DNA from: Cyclotella cryptica
Taxonomy: Eukaryota; Bacillariophyta; Thalassiosirophyceae; Thalassiosirales; Thalassiosiraceae
DNA length: 64,000 nt
Assembly (NCBI GenBank): GCA_013187285.1
Contig: JABMIG010000179.1
Span: 248,001-312,000, forward strand
Direction of reading: 5' to 3'
In this document: one piece after another, positions 35,254-48,300 of the stretch
How positions within the stretch are numbered: position 1 is the stretch's first letter
Layout: each line of letters opens with the position of its first letter
Notes under the pieces: generated by a model
Told to the model about the DNA's origin: nothing
Database searches by the model: none
What the model saw: only the letters and a program-made list of their open reading frames with translations
Translations under genes and position numbers: made by a program

Positions 35254-36537
35254 ATGGCACATGCCCTCACCACCTACGAAAAGGCACAAAAAGCCATCGG
35301 CACGTTGCCAAGCCTTGCACCACGACCAAACGCCATCAACATCCGCACACTAACCACGCTCCTGGAACAATGCCTGGAAAAAATCCCATGCATCCAAGCA
35401 CCGGAGCACGGATTCGTCGGCATGGTCATGCCAGAGCAAATTTACGCTCTGCAATGTGCGATACCATGGGCCGAATGGCCCGAACCCGGCAATCATCCCG
35501 CCACCGCCAACACGTCAGTCGAGCAACGCAACGTCAAGACCATCTACGATGCCAACCGTGTCATCTTTGACTCACAGGAAAACGTCCGCCGAGCCATCAA
35601 CGATGCCCTCAATGAAGCCATCCCAAACGCATTCCGCAAACCCATCGGCAACCAGATGGGCCAAAAGGTTTACACCGTCTGCGACAACCCCTGCGGCATC
35701 CTCTCGAACCTCCGCACCAAATACGGCACGAGCACTCCGGCAGAAAAACGCCGAAACAACGTCCTCCTCGATGCCCCATGGGATCCCGCCGACCCCATCG
35801 AAGCACTCTTCGACCGCATCGAAGACTGCTTCATCTTCGCTCTCATCTGTAAACCGGAGTTTACGATGGAGCAAATCATCGACAAAGCCGTCCTTGCCAT
35901 CCAACTAACAGGCCTCTACAAAACGGCCCTCCTTGAGTGGAGTGGCTTCGCCGAAGCCAACAAGACGTGGCAGCAACTCAAGCTCCACTTCGAAGAGGCC
36001 TACGAGCTCCGTCTTGCCTCTGGCCAAGGCACAGCAGGCACCCATGGCTACGTCAACTCCGCCACAGCCAACGACGTCAACTCCATCGCCTCCATCCAGG
36101 AAAGCATTGTAAATTTCCACATGGCAAACAACGCCAACTACCAGAGCATGCAGGACATCCTGCAGGCGGCTCGGGCTGAAACTGCCTCCATACGAGCAGA
36201 GCTCCAGGTCACCCAACAATCCTTTGCAAACTTTGCCAGGGCAACGCCAACATCATTCACACCTCCCATCCCACAATACGTACCTGCCCCTCCACCAGGG
36301 CAACAACAATATACCCCAACTCCAGCGGCACCATACCAACAATATCAGCTGGGAGGACGAGGAACCCGGAGTCAGAATGGGAGAGGACGCGGAAGTCGCA
36401 ACCGTCGAGGCCAGATACAACAACACTTTACCCCAACAACCCCTGCCACCATTTTCAACATCCCATCAACAACACTTGGCGTCCCTCCTCCTGCCTTTCA
36501 ACCTCCCAGCACACCTCCCAATCCAGACAAATACTAA
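35254..36537 (+). pseudogene. Copia element 2 gag
   Basis: Fossil gag of about 427 codons from the ATG at 35254. It has a helical capsid-like N-terminal half, a Gln-rich segment, and a Pro/Gln-rich tail with an Arg/Gly-rich patch (RGTRSQNGRGRGSRNRRG). A Cys/His cluster with CGFDIEGWHTNATC lies just past its end (about 36560). Base composition is C-rich compared with the surrounding host DNA. Confidence 0.82.
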
Positions 36538-37049
36538 AACAACTGGAACATGTGATTCTCCTGTGGGTTCGACATCGAGGGATGGCACACCAACGCCACA
36601 TGCCGCAACAAAAAGCCGGGTCACCAGGACGGTTGCACTCGGGAGAATGCCCAGGCGTACAAAGATGCCGGCCATAAAGTATCGTGGTGGGGCGCACACA
36701 AAACAACATTGCCTGTGAATCCAGGCCCACACCAAGCTTGACGGGGAGGGGCGACGGAAAGTGTTCACTACACTACAAAAAGAATAACAAATAACTGTGA
36801 TTTTATTTCGTCGACCCCCAACAAAACTTATACTAACTATTATGCTGCCCTACATACTACTCTATACGAAGACACAGACGATGATGACGAGGCAACAGTA
36901 ATTGCCTCCAATGTCTCATGCCAACACAAGAGTGACCAGCTCACTGCCACCACGACGGCTTCATCCAATGGTGATCCCTCGGTGGCACCTACCAACACAT
37001 GTCTCCAAGCTCTACCACTCACAGTCACACAGCCTATTACCACACGGCA

Positions 37050-38700
37050 CCAGCAATACGTCATCTTTGACTCAGGCGCCACCGCACATTTCCTGGTCGA
37101 TAGTGCCCATGTCATCAACAGGCGCCCGGCACTCAAGCCACTCGCCATTCGCCTACCAAATTGAAAACACATCGTCTCCACACACACATGCAACCTTGAT
37201 CTTCCATGGTTGCCACACTCCATTACTGAAGTGCACATCATACCTGGGTTATCCCATTCCTCCCTCATTTCCACTCGAAAATTCTGCGACGCTGGATGTT
37301 GCATCACACTTGACCGGCATGCCTGTAGAATCTACTAACCAGGAGCCTTGGTCCTATCTGGGACAAGAGACGATGCAACTGGACTATGGAAAGTCCCTAT
37401 CCACCCACATCGACCAACTCACACTGGCCAACAATCCAAGCTGGACTCACAACCTGACTCTGCACCCATCACTACTCCTCACACCGCCATGAACATGTAC
37501 ACGCTGCCATCCAAACAGCAACAACTCTGCACCAGGCCTTCTTCAGCCCACCGATAGCAACACTAATCAAAGCCATTCTACAACAACCAACTGCAAGGGT
37601 TTACACTAATGAAGGCAGACCTAGTGCAAAAGTACCTGGCCCCAAGCCCCGCAACTTCTAAAGGCCATATGAAGAGGCCTCGTGCTGGCATCCGAAGCAC
37701 CAGACCAACAATGACTGAACCCATTGCTACACCGGTGGCACCTCCCTCCAATGTCCTAGATGACGCACATCCCGACAAACCCACGACGGCTCCACATTTT
37801 ATCCCGCCTGACATCACTGACACCACCTGCAATGTTTTTTGCTTTGCTGCACTTGCAGATAAACACCACGGCACCCTGTACACCAATGCAACCGGCGCCC
37901 TACCAGCTGTCGCATTGGAAGGCAATCAGTACTACCTCGTGGCATACGCCTACGACCCAAACTACATCTATGCCACCCCCCTATGCAATCTACGAGACGA
38001 ATCGATTATAACTGCATTCGACAACATCTTTCAAGATCTCAAGTCCAAGGGGTACAAACCAACGTTTAACGTCACCGACAATCAGGCAACAACTCCCATC
38101 AAAGCATACTTGGGCACTGAAGACTGCAAGTGGCAATTCGTCGAGCCAAACAACCACCGTGTCAACGCAGCGGAATGCGCCATCCAAACCTTCAAGAACC
38201 ACTTCATCAGTGGTTTATGTTCCACCAACAGCAACTGGCCTCTTCAATTATGGGACACCATGACGGAACAGGCCATTATAACGCTCAATCTCCTACGTAC
38301 TTCCCGTATTGACCCCTCCAAATCCGCATACCACCAACTACACGGCCACAGATTTAACTGGAATGCATACCCATTAGCCCCACCAGGCACAAAGGCCGTT
38401 ATCTACAAATCGCCTACCACAAGAACATCCTGGGGCACCCGAGGCCTGGATGCATGGTACTGTGGTCCTGCCTTTGACCACTATCGCAACATGAAATTCT
38501 ATGTGCCCAGCACTAAAGCTTACCGTGTTTCTGGATCGTATGATCTGTTTCCTCAACATTGTATCCTTCCAACATTCACACCAGCACAACACATTAACGA
38601 AGTCCACCGAGATCTGTTTGAGTCAATACAGACCCTCGACAAGCCTATCAAGCAAAAATTCTTAAAAAAGATAGCAAGGGTGTTAGATATCTTGAACACA
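37050..38700 (+). pseudogene. Copia element 2 protease-integrase region
   Basis: The protease active site IFDSGATAHF lies near 37070. The integrase region has a CoDi-like core: NQYYLVAYAYDPNYIYATPL, then FNVTDNQATTPIKAYL, then VEPNNHRVNAAECAIQTFK with the third acidic position. The block NAYPLAPPGTKAVIY follows. The protease-integrase-RT order is that of Copia. Confidence 0.82.
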
Positions 38701-38989
38701 ACGCCAGAACAGAGGGTGGATACAGAGGGTGACACGACTGAGCACCCAGCAAATGCGCTACCAATTCAGAGGGTGGTTGAACATCCAACCGTCACCACAA
38801 GTACCAACCCCACTGACCTGAAAGAGCTCCGAGCACAACCAAGAACACACCAACGCGCAACTCGCCATAACGTCCCAAACAGCCTACCTGCTATCACTAA
38901 CCCTATCAATGCCCACACACCACACCGATCAATGCAACTCGCTCCAGATGATGCACCCATTCTCCCTGTGTACACTGTCCCTTCATCAG

Positions 38990-39394
38990 AATGACTTCCC
39001 ATGCACTCGCCGAACATCATCGCCTTCCAAGCTGTTGTCCATGTCACCAACAAAGTATACAACGACAACAATGCGGTCTGGCATCCCCGCGCCTTCCTCA
39101 CCTCAAGTCCCTATGACTCAGCCATCAGGGCGGATGCAGACATTAACCACATGTGCGCAGGGGTGGTACATCCTACGACTGGAGAAACAATTACTTCATA
39201 CAAGAAACTCATTGCATGCCCACTCCTCTGGGATGTATGGACCACCGCATTTGGGAAAGAATTTGGAAATCTGGCACAAGGTGACAGAAAAACAGGTGAG
39301 AAAGGGACTAACACAATGTTTGTCATGACCCACGCGCAGATATGCGACTTACCACGAACCATACCATCACCTACAGGCACGTTGTTGTGGACTA
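38990..39394 (+). pseudogene. Copia element 2 reverse transcriptase, first part
   Basis: RT N-terminal part (WTTAFGKEFGNLAQG-like segment near 39240) ending at the Gypsy insertion point. The remainder continues at 54586. Confidence 0.75.
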
Positions 39395-39894
39395 TGACAT
39401 GAGCCAAGGATACCTACTGGTACTCCTGACCCACCCTGGGCCAAATATCAGGCCCCATGGGTACACAGATAAATAGGAATTCTCCTAACTCTGGGTAGGA
39501 TCCCACCAGATAGAAGCAGGACTCATTACAAGACCATTGAGTCCTGCAGGGCTTATTACTAAAGACCACTGGGTCCTGGGGGACCCATTGGCAGGATTAC
39601 ATCTACAGCCTAATCCAGAATCAACTGGATTCAGGTTGGCATGCAAGAATGCATGTACAGCCCAAACCAGGTGCATGTACACCCAGCTTGGCATGCATGA
39701 ATCCAACAGGATGCATCAAAATCTAACATCCTCAAATTACATGCAAAATGCATGATAAACTAGAGAGGACTACCATGAGGCAGTCCTCATTTTCAATCAG
39801 TTTTTTTGCTCATAAAATAAAACTCCAAACAGCTGGAACATCTTTCTACTTCCTTTATCTACAACTACTTTTCAATTACTTCCGGCTTAGGTCA
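39395..39894 (+). repeat. 5' LTR of Gypsy family 2
   Basis: 500 bp, TGACATGAGCC to GGCTTAGGTCA. The perfect palindrome CTATCGTACGATAG (39895-39908) follows immediately. Confidence 0.95.
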
Positions 39895-40209
39895 CTATCG
39901 TACGATAGCCAAACACGGTAAGTTGCTCGCATCTCAACCACACGAAGGCTCATCCCGTCGACCCACAGGCGGTCGAACAAAAGCAAGGTCTACCACGCAG
40001 AGTACTACGTTCATCGCACGTCACCGTGCGGACGATTTTTTTCTTTGTCCACCAAGGCGTTCCTACATGAAGATCTTCTTAGGCACTAGCCTAGGTGAGA
40101 AACTACGAGCCATGTCCTCCGTGAAAGTGATTCGCTTAAGTGGGTAGAGTGCGAACGTGGCGTTGGAGGGAAGAACTCCCCCATACGTTACATTCCTGAG
40201 CAGGATCCC

Positions 40210-41348
40210 GTGCAGGATACCCTCGCAAAGGACAAAAAGAACACCTATTTCAAGCTGACTCTCCCCAATACGGGAAACGAGTTAAAGGTGGCAGTATGGG
40301 CGTCCAGGACTCCCGAGCAGTTTCTACTGCATGTACGCTCCGCGATTCACGCATGCAAGCAGATGGGGCTTGACACGGACTTCGCGGCAGCCGAGAAGGC
40401 TGTTGTACCAGCCAAGATTGAGGCTGAACTAGCCAAGCAGGAGTACGTGACGGTACGTAATGCTGAAAAAAAGAAGAAGGGCAATAAACAAGATGCGCCC
40501 GGTACGACCACCGAGGCTGCTTCACCTGCCCTAGTAGAAACCAAGGCCGCGTATGACAAGGTCTTGAAAGCTCTAGAAGATGCGAAGCTCGCCGTGGTGA
40601 CGGCTGGAGCAAAGCCCTTCGAGCTTTATGGAAACCTCCTCTCCGACGAGGCTCGTCAGCCTTGGGAGAAGATTATCAAGGCCCAAGTGACTAGAGCTCC
40701 TTGGGAAGACATCAAGGGTGTACCGCACACGGAGACTCCCACGAAGACTTGGGACTCATTTCATGAGTGCGTCACGTTTCACCTACTGCAGGTGTTCCGT
40801 CATGACGCGGGCGAGGCCCTCAAGTATTATATCACGAATACACTGAAAATGCCCAACCGGGTTTCTATCCGTCAGTTTTTTGTCCGAGTAGAACAGCTTA
40901 ACAGCTACCTCGAGACATTGCCCTGCCTGTACTACAGCCTGAAGGCTAATCAGGCTACCAAGAAAATGTTGCCCCTTGATGACGCTGACCTTGCGACTCA
41001 TCTATTGCGCATGTGTCCAGCCAAGTGGCAAACCCAGTATGACCTCACGGAGAATACCACTCCGGCCAGTACTAGGGCCCTACTGTTGGTCCTAGAGAAT
41101 ATCGAGAACAATGCGGAACTCGATAACAAGCCCGCCAATACGACCAAGGCAAAAGGGGCTGATATGAAGCGGAAGATGGAGTCAATGGACTCCCGCATCC
41201 CCAAGAAGCCCAAGAAGGTGGGTTGGACCGAAAAGCACTGTGTGCTATGTAAGAAACATGGGGGGCCGCACAAAAGTCACAATACGCAAGACTGCCGCCG
41301 CTATATCAGGACGGTACTCCTATCAAAAGGAATGGGGGCGCAGGTAAG
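40210..41348 (+). pseudogene. Gypsy family 2 gag
   Basis: Fossil capsid region. It has an APEQFLLHV-like N-terminal segment (WASRTPEQFLLHVRSA), a Lys/Ala-rich helical stretch, the conserved block WDSFHECVTFHLLQVF, a LPLDDADLATHLLRMCP segment and a Cys/His cluster HCVLCKKHGGPHKSH with a later Cys. The reading frame seen here starts from GTG; the true start codon is uncertain. The hAT-type element entered shortly after the Cys/His cluster. Confidence 0.83.
41341..41348. repeat. 8-bp TSD, left copy, CAGGTAAG
   Basis: Identical to 43969-43976. The 8-bp length fits hAT. The sequence is also a near-perfect 5' splice-site consensus (CAG/GTAAG). Confidence 0.95.
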
Positions 41349-43968
41349 CTTAGTTTCACATGTCCTGGACATGTCCTGGACATGTCCTTGGACGTGTCGG
41401 ATGTCCTGAATTTTGCCCGACACCATATTTTTGCGGACACGAGGACATATGCCTATTTCGGGTCACGTGTCGGGTCCGTGTCGGGGGTTTGGAGTCACGA
41501 GTACCCTACGAGTACCATACTTACAGACAATATAATATTCTGACAGCACGCTCGTACACCTCACATTCACCCAACATAATAATCCTTATCATGTGGCTTA
41601 CCACAATGGGATTAATTGCCGCGTCAACGTGAAGACCATGTTCTCGGTCCACAGACGCAATACTGAGCCGCCGCTGCCAACACCCTCTCCTCCATAACAA
41701 GGCGCAGCAGCAACCGCAAGCGCAGGTCAGTATCTCCCCTCCTTTGCTTGCTTTCAACCGTTTTTGCAAGCTAAAAACAAAATTTTTTCAATTAAATTCT
41801 TGTTCCCCATCCACCGGCAATTGGAAACCTTCAACCACAGAAACAGTTGAGAGCCGCCGCCACCAGCCCCTCTTCTCCATCACAAGGAGAAGAAGCGACT
41901 GCAAGCGCAGGTCAGTATCTCCCTTCCTTTGCTTGCTTTTGAACTTTTTGACAGCTACTAATATAATTTTTCAATTAAATTGTTATTCCCAATCCACGGG
42001 CTATTGGAAATCTTGGCCCACAGAAACAGTTGAGAGCCGCCGCCACCATCGCCCTCTTCTCCACCACAAGGAGAAGAAGAGACCGCCAGCGCAGGTGAGT
42101 TACTCCCTCCTTTGCTTGCTTTCGAACTTTTTGACAGCTACTAATTTAATTTTTCAATTAAATTGTTATTCCCCATCCACGGGCAAGTTGACATCTCTGC
42201 CCACAGAAACAGCTGCGAGCCGCCGCCACCATCGCCCTCTTCTCCACCACAAGGAGAAGCAGCGACCGCAAGCGCAGGTGAGTTACTCCCTCCTTTGCTT
42301 GCTTTCAAACTTTTTTGACAGCCACTAATTCAATTTTTCAATTAAATTGTTATTCCCCATCCACGGGCAAGTTGACATCTCTGCCCACAGGAACAGCTGC
42401 GAGCCGCTGCCACCAGCGCCCTCTTCTCCACCACAAGGAGAAGAAGAGACTGCCAGCGCAGGTGAGTTACTCCCTCCTTTGCTTGCTTTCGAACTTTTTT
42501 GACAGCCACTAATTCAATTTTTCAATTAAATTGTTATTCCCCATCCACGGGCAAGTTGACATCTCTGCCCACAGGAACAGCTGCGAGCCGCTGCCACCAG
42601 TGCCCTCTTCTCCACCACAAGGAGAAGAAGAGACCGCCAGCGCAGGTGAGTTACTCCCCTCCTTTGCTTGCTTTCGATTTTTTTTGACAGCCACTAATTC
42701 AATTTTTCAATTAAATTGTTATTCCCAATCCACGGGCAATTGGAAATCTCTGCCCACAGAAACAGTTGAGAGCCGCCGCCACCATCGCCCTCTTCTCCAC
42801 CAAAAGGAGAAGAAGAGACTGCCAGCACAGGTGAGTTACTCCCCTCCTTTGCTTGCTTTCGAATTTTTTTGACAGCCACTAATTCAATTTTTTCAATTAA
42901 ATTGTTATTCCCCATCCACGGGCAAGTTGACATCTCTGCCTACAGGAACAGCTGCAAGCCGCCGCCACCATCGCCCTCTTCTCCACCACAAGGAGAAGAA
43001 CAGACCGCCAACGCAGGTGAGTTACTCCCCTCCTTTGCTTGCTTTCGAATTTTTGACAGCCACTAATTCATTTTTTCAATTACATTGTTATTCCCCATCT
43101 AAGGGCAAGTTGACATCTCTGCCCACAGACATCTCTGCCCACAGGAACAGCTGCGAGCCCATATTCAAATTGTGTACCAGACAGAGCAGGGGCAAGTGTA
43201 GTAATCAAATCTTAAATGTTCAATCTTAATGAGTTACTTTTGGGTTATAATGATATGGGAATATTTGTAGACTGCCATAAAAACTTCTTTGCCCATACCA
43301 TATGCCAGTATATCAAGACAAATACAAATCATCTACATATATCTGATATTTTTTATGGAGCACAAAAAGCAATGCTCATGCAGGCTTTGCTTTATTAAAT
43401 GCCATCATGTGTAGCAAAAGGACATCATGTGATTCAGTCTTGATGTTTCCCTGCTAGATGTGATGTGATGCGTACTGCCGTTGATAATTGACCCAGATAT
43501 GATGTAATGCAAACTGCAGTCAATAATTGACTGATTGCTTATTTATCAGCCACAATTACATGCTGTACAAGACTTCTAGCTTGGGGTGTGGTGCTGAGAA
43601 TGATGTTCGCTGTTCATCTGCCAATGCATACATAAATAGTACTTATATGTAGAAGGACGGCTACATATTAATGTTAAACAATTTTGAGTTATGTGTTTTG
43701 TGAGTAACAATAGATGGCCACTGGTAAAACAGGAGAAAATGTCTACTAAAAAGTACAATAAAAATACCTTAATCAACCAAATAAATCTGCATCCTCTCGT
43801 GTCCTCGGTGTCCAGATTTTGGTGTCCTGTGTCCTTGTTTTAAAATGAAAAAAGACACAATGTCCAGGACGTGTCTAGGACGTGTCCAGGACGCGTCCAG
43901 GACATGTCTGCAGACGTGTCTTTTTGGACAATTTTTGGAGGTGGACGCCGCGGACTTGTGAAACTAAG
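41349..43968. mobile_element. Non-autonomous hAT-type element with mini-exon array
   Basis: 2620 bp with inverted ends CTTAGTTTCAC / GTGAAACTAAG and an exact 8-bp TSD. Both subterminal regions carry many TGTCC / GGACA words (41360-41480 and 43800-43920). The interior holds an eight-unit 184-bp array (41722-43150) and about 650 bp of AT-rich DNA without a coding signal. No transposase is present. The 5' subterminal segment (about 41380-41660) is similar, in reverse complement, to 61370-61620 beside the BED-finger hAT transposase gene, so that element type is the likely source of its transposase. The TSD copies are identical, so the insertion is recent. Confidence 0.9.
41722..43150 (+). repeat. 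Array of eight 184-bp units with splice-site-like borders
   Basis: GCGCAG/GT donor-like sites lie at 41726, 41911, 42095, 42278, 42462, 42646, 42831 and 43016, spaced 183-185 bp. The first two read GTCAGT, the rest GTGAGT. Each unit has an acceptor-like CTGCCCACAG, a 70-71-nt segment starting AAACAGCTGCGAGCC or GAACAGCTGCGAGCC, then the next donor. The intervening ~113 nt are AT-rich with a CCCCATCCACGGGCAAGTTG block near the acceptor. A 70-71-nt exon would shift frame at each join, so coding is unlikely. The open frames across the array are products of the repeat. Confidence 0.92.
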
Positions 43969-43976
43969 CAGGTAAG
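43969..43976. repeat. 8-bp TSD, right copy, CAGGTAAG
   Basis: Right partner of 41341-41348. Gypsy family 2 gag sequence resumes after it. Confidence 0.95.
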
Positions 43977-44339
43977 CCCGGTTCAAAAGAAAGGAAACCG
44001 AGGGCGCGAACTTCGCCCAGATAGTCCGGCGGAGTTGAAGAAAGCTCTCTGCAAGAAGTCTAGTAAAGCGCCAAGAAACGTCGTGCTAATGACTTGAAAG
44101 TGACAGCGACCGCGACAGTTCGTGGAAGGTGCGGGTCGGATAGCACTGGGGAATTAAGTAGATGTAAGAAACGTAAATAAAATACTGCAATTGACAGTTA
44201 CACTACCCCCAGTCCGAGTAAAGCTATCCTGACTAATAAAAGTCAAAATTCAAAATCAATTAAATCAACTGTCACTGAAAGCAAGATATCAAAAAAATCT
44301 TGTTCCAAAACAAAAAAGCCCGAATTAAAAATTCGAAAT

Positions 44340-44918
44340 AAAATGAAGTCAACCACATCATCTAACTTAAAAAAATCTTACGACACAGAAGTTGTCAGTA
44401 ATAAAACAAAGCATACTGAGGCCAGTATTAACATACCCAGTGTGAATTATAGTATCAATAACAAAAAGGAAGTGATTGCAGCAAACACCAAGGACCGCCT
44501 CGGTGTCACAGCCCTAGTAGCCATTATGGAACCAGCGACTGAAAGTCAATCCACAAGAGCATACAAACAACCTCTGCGGAATCGCCCCAGTAACAAAATT
44601 AAAGTCCTACTGGACTCTGGGTCTGATGGAGACCTTATCTTCCTTCCAAAAGGAAAAGACAAGCCTTTTCCCTACCTGGCTAGGCAGGTGCCAAAGTCTA
44701 GGCATACGTCAAATGGGAGCTTCCAGACAACTGGAAGAGGTAAGATCAGAGTCAAATTCTTTGAGTACTCTAATTCCAAGGAGTTTCTTCTACAACCTGA
44801 CATTGTGGAATACAGGGAAGATGACATGACCAAACCAGGGTTTGACCTCATTCTAGGTAGTAATACCTTGAAAGAGTTAGAATGTCCTAGACTTTCGGAC
44901 ACAGGAAATTACAGTGGA
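44340..44918 (+). pseudogene. Gypsy family 2 protease region
   Basis: Fossil retropepsin domain with active site VLLDSGSDGDLIF near 44610. A FEYSNSKEF segment and PGFDLILGSNTLKEL near the end are also present in family 1. The non-coding LTR element entered directly after it. Confidence 0.82.
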
Positions 44919-45377
44919 TAACCTAAGCCGTTTTGATGTAGTTTTTACTATGTAGTAAACGGGTAGATACATGTTGTTGAAAGATATTAATTATGAGAGT
45001 TACACTACTGAAATAGGTATTGCATGGTACACTAGGTGATCCATGCATCACCAAGCACAGGTGATCCTGTTAGAGATTGGAGGTGATTTTAGGGCAGTTC
45101 CATGACTGCTCCTTTCTCTCAACTGCCAACAGGAACTGTCCCATGAGAAGGTTTCTGAGAAAGAAATCCTCTCTTGGATATTTTGTCTAAGAAACACCTA
45201 GAATGTATATGGGTGTTTCTCAAGAAAGAAATTGTCTTTTGAATATTGTTTCTCAGAAACAATATCTTATGACTATTGTACTTCCTTTGTGTTACACAAA
45301 GGGAAGAGGACCATTGGAGGTTCCACCTGGAACCTCTTTGGGTTTACCAGTTAAGGTAGATAATTGGCCTATGTCAC
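44919..45377 (-). repeat. 3' LTR of the non-coding LTR element
   Basis: 459 bp, about 98% identical to 50491-50948. Minus-strand start TGACATAGGCC. Confidence 0.93.
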
Positions 45378-48300
45378 TCGCCCCACGATTGGAGAATTAG
45401 CGTGGCTCGCGGAAAAGTAAAACCTCGGTGAGGAAAAATCCGAATATGAGCCAGACTTGCAAAAAAACCTTCTTTTGCTGAGGTTGAAAATGTGCAAGCT
45501 GCCTGTGACGATTTGTACCTACATATTATTTTATGTAGTATATGAAGTGTAAGTTCTTGTGGAGAGGGAGATTTGTCATGGCTTATGATAAAGCTGGTTT
45601 GTTTGTACTCTCCTAAGTCAAACTTATATTCTGACTTACTTCCGCGTGTAACCCTGATTGTCTTATCGTATACTGTCTGTGATAGTCCAATTATCACTGG
45701 TATACCGACTGAATATTTGTGCGGGTAAAAGACCTTTGTTTACTAAAGCATTGCTTTCCACGGACCATGTGACCATAAATTGATGAGGATAATTTTGGGT
45801 CGGTTTGGTGTTGCCTGGTGTCTCCTATTGATTTTGTCTGTGTGTGCAAAAGTGGAATGCCGAACAACAATTCCATCTTATGATTGCTACACTACATTTA
45901 GGCGATAGGCACTGCATAGTAGGTATGAGTGAATGGCATCTGAGTGTTTGTTTAGGTAAACATTGTGCCACTAGAAGCTGCTGACAAGACCATGATTGGT
46001 ACAGCAGGCCAAGCATCTCCATGATTTGGTTGATGTTGAACTCTAGATAGTTATTCACTTTTTGGGTTTTGATATTTGAAGACTCTGGTTGACTTACACT
46101 GGGAAGCCAAATGAAATGCATATGGTCCGAAAGTGTAGTGTTGAAACTGCACCTTAATTGTCACAATTTGTGTACAATGTGGATATTGAACCAGGTCTAG
46201 GTACGAAGGTGCTGATAGTACAGATATTCTGTTTGTTATCTTCTGCAATCCTTTGTGTTGGTATATTGTCCTTCAATTTGCTCTGTCACCCCTATGTATC
46301 CATGGGAATAGTTGCCCAAAGGGTCAGCTACCGGCAAGTGAACAATGTCAAGTCATACATAATGTATTGACTATAATCATTGGAAGGTCCAAGCATCAAC
46401 GTCTATGTCTTTTTGTACCATGAAGAGTACGGATTCAGTGTTTATGATATCCTTTTGTATTTTGTAGCAAGGATCCTCGGGGAGGTCTGTACATGTATAA
46501 CTCTTTTGTTGGTGGTAATGACATTGCAACATAATTAAATGTGCATGTGCGTACCTATTTTTATATTTTGAAAGACAGTTGTTGACTATAATCTTATGGT
46601 TTATGGAACCATATTGTGACTTCACAGCAAGCATCATGGAGAAGTGAACTTTCCATGATATGTTGACAACGTAATAGTTGTGTTTCTCTTTGGATTTGTC
46701 TAAGCTAGTGAAGCAATACTACATTTCTGTGTATAGCTGCTTGTGTTGCATTTGTTTTGCATTGCATGCCAACAAGGTGCTACATGTCTCTCAGTAGAGA
46801 TGTTCATGTTTGACTTATCCTTTGTGTGAGATGTTATTCCTGTTTAACTAGGGATACTCACAATTCTATATGCTGTGGTTTTACAAGAACAAAGGTTGTG
46901 GATCGTTTTTGTTCATGTGCTCATGTGATTATGAGGCTTATTTTATGGTTTGTTGTGCAACACATATGTGCACTACCTATGGTCATCCCGTTGTCTTTAG
47001 CAAAAAGACCCACGTGTTTCGGTGACTCTATGAGTCCTTCCTTATGGACACCATATGTGTTCTCCATGGATAATTCTGAAGGTAAACCGTCAGAAGTTCT
47101 CACAAGAGAATCAAGTACTAGTCATTGAGTCTCAGTGAGACCATTATCTAGTAAGACACAGTTCTGTTGAATCCAATAATGTTAATCATGGTCAAGGATT
47201 CATTTTCTCTTATTCTGTGTATTATATGCACTCTAAGTTCAGCAAGCTGTACTAGAATGCGAGCATACCCAACCTGAGTTGGTGTTGCTCTAGACTTGTT
47301 GTGGTAACAAATGTCTAACATTAATGTGTCTCTTTTGTGTACGGTGTACCTCCTCCTCTACAATTCCAGTTGTGAGTGAGGCGAGACAATCATATTGTCT
47401 TACCCAAGGTTCTCCCTTGTACTGGACCACCCAGTAGCATGTGAGTTCCCTGTATGGGCGAATGTTTTAGCGAGTTTTCATCTGCTTGTAAGCATGGTGC
47501 TTTTGCCATGAGAAGACTTTGGGTCTGTTATTAAGCCCTTGTTGTCTTTGTGCAGAGATGTTGTGTATTGGTTTGTCATGCAAACCTTTACTCGCTGCTT
47601 GGTAAGTCCATCCTAACCTTGTTTAAGGTGGTCTCTCAAGCTAGCCTTTGGAGAATATCATATTACTCCAAATGAGTTCTATTGAGAACAGTATGGCCAT
47701 CATTGACTCCATTGAATGTGCTTGTGAGGCACATGGAAAACCCATGATTGTTATTGCTAGCTCTGAGTAGGTATAACCTTCTTCAGTGTTTCTAGGCATG
47801 AACGGGTTCTAGATGCGTCAGTATCTAGTCTATGATTTGTTGACTTTTCATGAAGTCTTATGGTGTTTGCAGAGTTGAACATAGCAACATCTACAGTACT
47901 GTAAGGATTCTTTTGAGTTTAGACAGTTTTCCTAACTTTTTGTCCCATATCTTATTTTAAGAATCACTTTTTGATTTACAGTAATTTATGTTTGTTTGGG
48001 TGTTCTGTTGTTGTACAGCCAGTTCTGACGACGGCTGTCAATGAAACCCTCCAGTCGCCAAGGTAAATTGTCCTCGTTGTTTTTACTTGACTTTTGGACT
48101 GGTTGTGCTCTGTCTTTATAGGCTGTAAACCTACCTCGTTCGAAAAATAGAGGTAAACAGGCACGTTCTTCCAACACACTGAACTTCATCAAACAGTTTC
48201 TCTTGTCATGAGAAACCTCAGTAACGTGTATGAAATTGAGTTTGTAGTGTAAGTGTGTGTCTTTTTCTTTTATTTTGACACAGCTTGGAAGGTCTGCTAT

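Noticed and set aside
41744-43229. Series of forward and reverse open frames of 60-194 codons with repeated peptides
   Set aside because: They are translations of the 184-bp array. The splice-site pattern and the 70-71-nt segment length argue against continuous coding.
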